From Candidatus Bathyarchaeota archaeon (GTDB lineage Archaea > Thermoproteota > Bathyarchaeia > Bathyarchaeales > DTEX01), in NCBI GenBank assembly GCA_003601695.1, contig PIYH01000035.1:1-13761 (forward strand): a DNA stretch of 13,761 nt, given 5' to 3'. A program made the position numbers and the translations under genes. Below the pieces are notes generated by a model. The model worked only from the letters and a program-made list of their open reading frames with translations, was not told the DNA's origin and did no database searches. Positions within the stretch are counted from its first letter, which is position 1. Every line of letters starts with the position of its first letter. Shown here one piece after another: positions 13,497-13,761 of this stretch.

Positions 13497-13761
13497 AGTC
13501 ATGGAGGATTTCTATGCGATGAACAGAATTGAGATTTATGAAAACTTCGCTTTTATCAATTTTACTCACGACTTGAGGAATAGGCTGGGCAATAGTGGAT
13601 CTAAGAACTGTTGCTTTACCTTCTGAAAGCCATATTCCGGGCGGATTACGTGTTACCGCCGTCAAAATACCTTCATATCCATAAGATTGATTCAAAATAA
13701 CATGGATTTTCCGGCCGAGGTGTTTTTCAAGCATGTGAAAAATTGTGGGAGGCGGATTATC
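13495..13761 (-). CDS. Small Sm/LSm-like-fold protein, probably cut at its N-terminus by the window edge
   Basis: The minus-strand frame stays open from the stop at 13495 to the window edge. An ATG at 13734 would give 79 residues. I favour a start beyond the edge for two reasons: no Shine-Dalgarno precedes that ATG, and the codons before it (PPPTIFH) continue an N-terminal helix, TIFHMLEKHLG, like the one that opens Sm folds. After it come short strands, GRKIHVILNQ, YGYEGILTAVTRNPPGIWL and later EVFINLNSVHRIEIL. This is the five-strand pattern of an Sm-like barrel (KxVxVxL...YxGxLxxV...). Classical Sm1/Sm2 signatures are not exact, so RNA binding is an inference. It could equally be another small beta-barrel protein. 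The gene converges with the SPOUT methyltransferase gene across 118 nt. Confidence 0.6.
   Translation of the reverse strand, partial: DNPPPTIFHMLEKHLGRKIHVILNQSYGYEGILTAVTRNPPGIWLSEGKATVLRSTIAQPIPQVVSKIDKSEVFINLNSVHRIEILHD

Overview
The window looks like a piece of a thermophilic archaeal chromosome, most likely from the Thermoproteota/TACK side. This rests on gene content: a nurA-herA pair, a short helicase-less XPF nuclease, an archaeal RtcB tRNA-splicing ligase, a COG2150-type ACT regulator and a PF02598-type SPOUT methyltransferase. Control signals are archaeal too: TATA boxes about 25-50 nt before starts, GGAGG/GGTGA-type Shine-Dalgarno motifs, and frequent GTG/TTG starts. No taxon-specific marker is present, so the assignment is an inference. 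I found no mobile element, CRISPR array, rRNA or convincing tRNA.

Layout. 1-265 (-): start of a gene that runs off the left edge. 266-784: the only long gene-free stretch. 785-2002 (+): membrane-anchored HtrA-type protease. 2115-2444 (+): low-molecular-weight tyrosine phosphatase-like protein. 2589-3731 (+): Eis-like acetyltransferase with two GNAT regions and a C-terminal domain. 3828-4550 (+): XPF/ERCC4 nuclease, ending tail-to-tail with rtcB (4547-5995, -) on a shared CTAG. 6080-7484 (+): a sugar isomerase/epimerase-fold enzyme followed by a HTH-ACT regulator, probably one transcript. 7547-10107 (-): nurA then herA, the DNA end-resection pair. 10197-11185 (+): a winged-helix protein coupled by an ATGA overlap to a TudS-related Fe-S protein. 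11207-12218 (-): two further winged-helix proteins, translationally coupled, the second with a frameshift near its 3' end. 12492-13376 (+): SPOUT RNA methyltransferase. 13495 to the right edge (-): a small Sm-like-fold protein, probably cut by the window.

Themes. Much of the window concerns nucleic-acid maintenance: XPF, NurA-HerA, RtcB, the SPOUT enzyme and possibly the Sm-like protein. The most unusual part is 10100-12240. Three winged-helix proteins there (10197, 11697 and 11251) each begin with a similar short beta-beta-alpha module, a family I cannot name. One is divergent from nurA-herA, shares a near-symmetric TATA element with it and has an inverted repeat over its predicted transcription start. 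Another is broken by what looks like a two-base GA expansion, and its lost C-terminus can be read directly in the next frame.
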